Source of the DNA: Bacillota bacterium
GTDB lineage: Bacteria; Bacillota; Desulfotomaculia; Desulfotomaculales; JAJYZD01
Direction: 5' to 3'
Length of the DNA stretch: 7,376 nt
Assembly (NCBI GenBank): GCA_021800315.1
Contig: JAJYZD010000192.1
Span: 1 to 7,376, forward strand
The notes beneath the pieces were generated by a model. The model had not been told where the DNA came from. It worked only from the letters and a program-made list of their open reading frames with translations, and made no database searches. Positions 6,675 through 7,376 of the stretch are shown here, one piece after another (positions within the stretch are counted from its first letter, which is position 1; the number at the start of each line of letters is the position of its first letter). Position numbers and translations under genes: made by a program.

Positions 6675-7376
6675 CTACACGATGCCGACGATTTCGGCGA
6701 TGAAGCGCCGGATCTGCCAAAGAGCCCCGTGGTCCGGCATCGTAGCGGTTTCCCTTGATCTCACAGGCGTAGATCCTTTCAGCGGTCAGCAGAGACCTGA
6801 GAGCGTCGGTAAGCTGCATTTCACCGCCTTTACCGGGCCTGACAGATGGAAGGTGAACGAAAATTTCCGGAGTGAGAACATATCTGCCCAGTATGGCTAT
6901 ATTTTATGGCGCCTCCGTGCTATTCAGCTTCTCAATAACATCCATGACGCGGAAAACTCTTTCCTTGATCGCGTTACCGTCAACAATGCCGTATTTCGAT
7001 ACCTGCGAGCCGGCAACCCTTTGTACCCCAAGCACCGTAGACTGATAGTGGTTAAAGATATCGATCAACTGCTTTAAACAAGGTTCTTCGCCAGCGATGA
7101 TATCGTCCCCGAGCAGAACGGCGAAAGGTTCAGCGCCAATAAATGACTTGGCGCAGTAGACGGCGTGCCCCAAACCAAGAGGCTCTCCCTGACGGACGTA
7201 TTGAATGTTGGCCATTCTGGCTATCCTTTTGATTTCGTTCAGCAGTTCCCCCCGGCTTTTATCCCTTAAAACCTCTTCCAGCTCGAAGGACTTGTCAAAA
7301 TGATGCTCGATCGCTTCTTTATTGCGTCCAGTGACAATGATAATATCTTCAATTCCTGACGCCACTGTCTCCTCGA
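6675..7376 (-). pseudogene. galU: Broken UTP-glucose-1-phosphate uridylyltransferase, 5' end off the window
   Basis: Intact GalU makes UDP-glucose from UTP and glucose-1-phosphate for cell-envelope polysaccharides. The frame enters from the right edge at about family residue 43 (EETVASGIEDIIIVTGRNK) and shows GEPLGLGHAVYCAKSF, the metal-site LLGDDII and SKYGIVDG. It stops at a TAA at 6904-6906, after NSTEAP. The family continues here with Ser-Asn, and the same frame goes on without a gap as NIAILGRYVLTPEIF, PGKGGEMQLTDALRSLL and GNRYDAG (to about 6733). The stop therefore looks like a single TCA-to-TAA change, with about 57 homologous residues beyond it. After DAG the frame loses the expected ending; one base shift gives DHGALWQI and a stop at 6675-6677, suggesting an indel near 6733-6736. 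The usual EKP after the catalytic Lys is EKL (CTG at 6925-6927). Sequencing error is an alternative. Homology is strong; the frameshift placement is less certain. Confidence 0.8.

Noticed and set aside
6549..6758. Plus-strand 69-codon frame between the kinase and the galU remnant
   Set aside because: It overlaps the antisense of the galU C-terminal remnant and the kinase promoter region, with an Arg-rich composition and no known family.

Overview
All genes that can be supported lie on the minus strand. In transcription order (right to left) they are: a broken, edge-truncated galU-like gene (UTP-glucose-1-phosphate uridylyltransferase); a TGS-domain nucleoside (uridine-type) kinase; a P3A-type proton-pumping ATPase; and the redox-sensing repressor Rex. 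The left 0.7 kb and the 0.8 kb between the kinase and the ATPase hold no convincing protein gene but carry inverted repeats and candidate regulatory sequence.

The organism is probably a GC-rich member of the Firmicutes, perhaps a Peptococcaceae-like clostridium of the Desulfotomaculum/Pelotomaculum kind. This is inference: TGS-uridine-kinase fusions, Rex and strong GGAGG-type ribosome binding sites fit that group, and short bacterial P3A ATPases occur in anaerobes, but no rRNA or taxonomic marker is present.

Regions: 1-702 has no confident gene but several hairpins, the best a nearly 20-bp stem at 613-658. Rex (732-1388) is followed by a 9-bp hairpin at 703-729. A 112-bp GC-rich gap with a perfect 26-bp palindrome separates Rex from the ATPase (1501-4011). 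The ATPase has a roughly 235-nt leader behind a candidate promoter at 4253-4296 that contains four copies of an 8-bp motif at helical-turn spacing. A second AT-rich block with CATATG repeats lies at 4315-4348. The kinase (4842-6524) ends in a clear intrinsic terminator (4790-4825). The galU remnant (6675-7376) has an in-frame stop and a frameshift.

Functionally, the ATPase would use ATP to expel protons and maintain membrane potential, and Rex would sense the NADH/NAD+ ratio. The two genes are adjacent and co-oriented, so both bear on energy status, but no Rex operator was found in the window and a regulatory link is unproven. The kinase is a nucleotide-metabolism gene with its own terminator. 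I found no CRISPR array, insertion sequence, tRNA, rRNA or recognisable riboswitch, and no clear evidence of a new multi-gene system. The most unusual signals are the galU decay, the tandem-repeat promoter and the strong gene-less hairpins.
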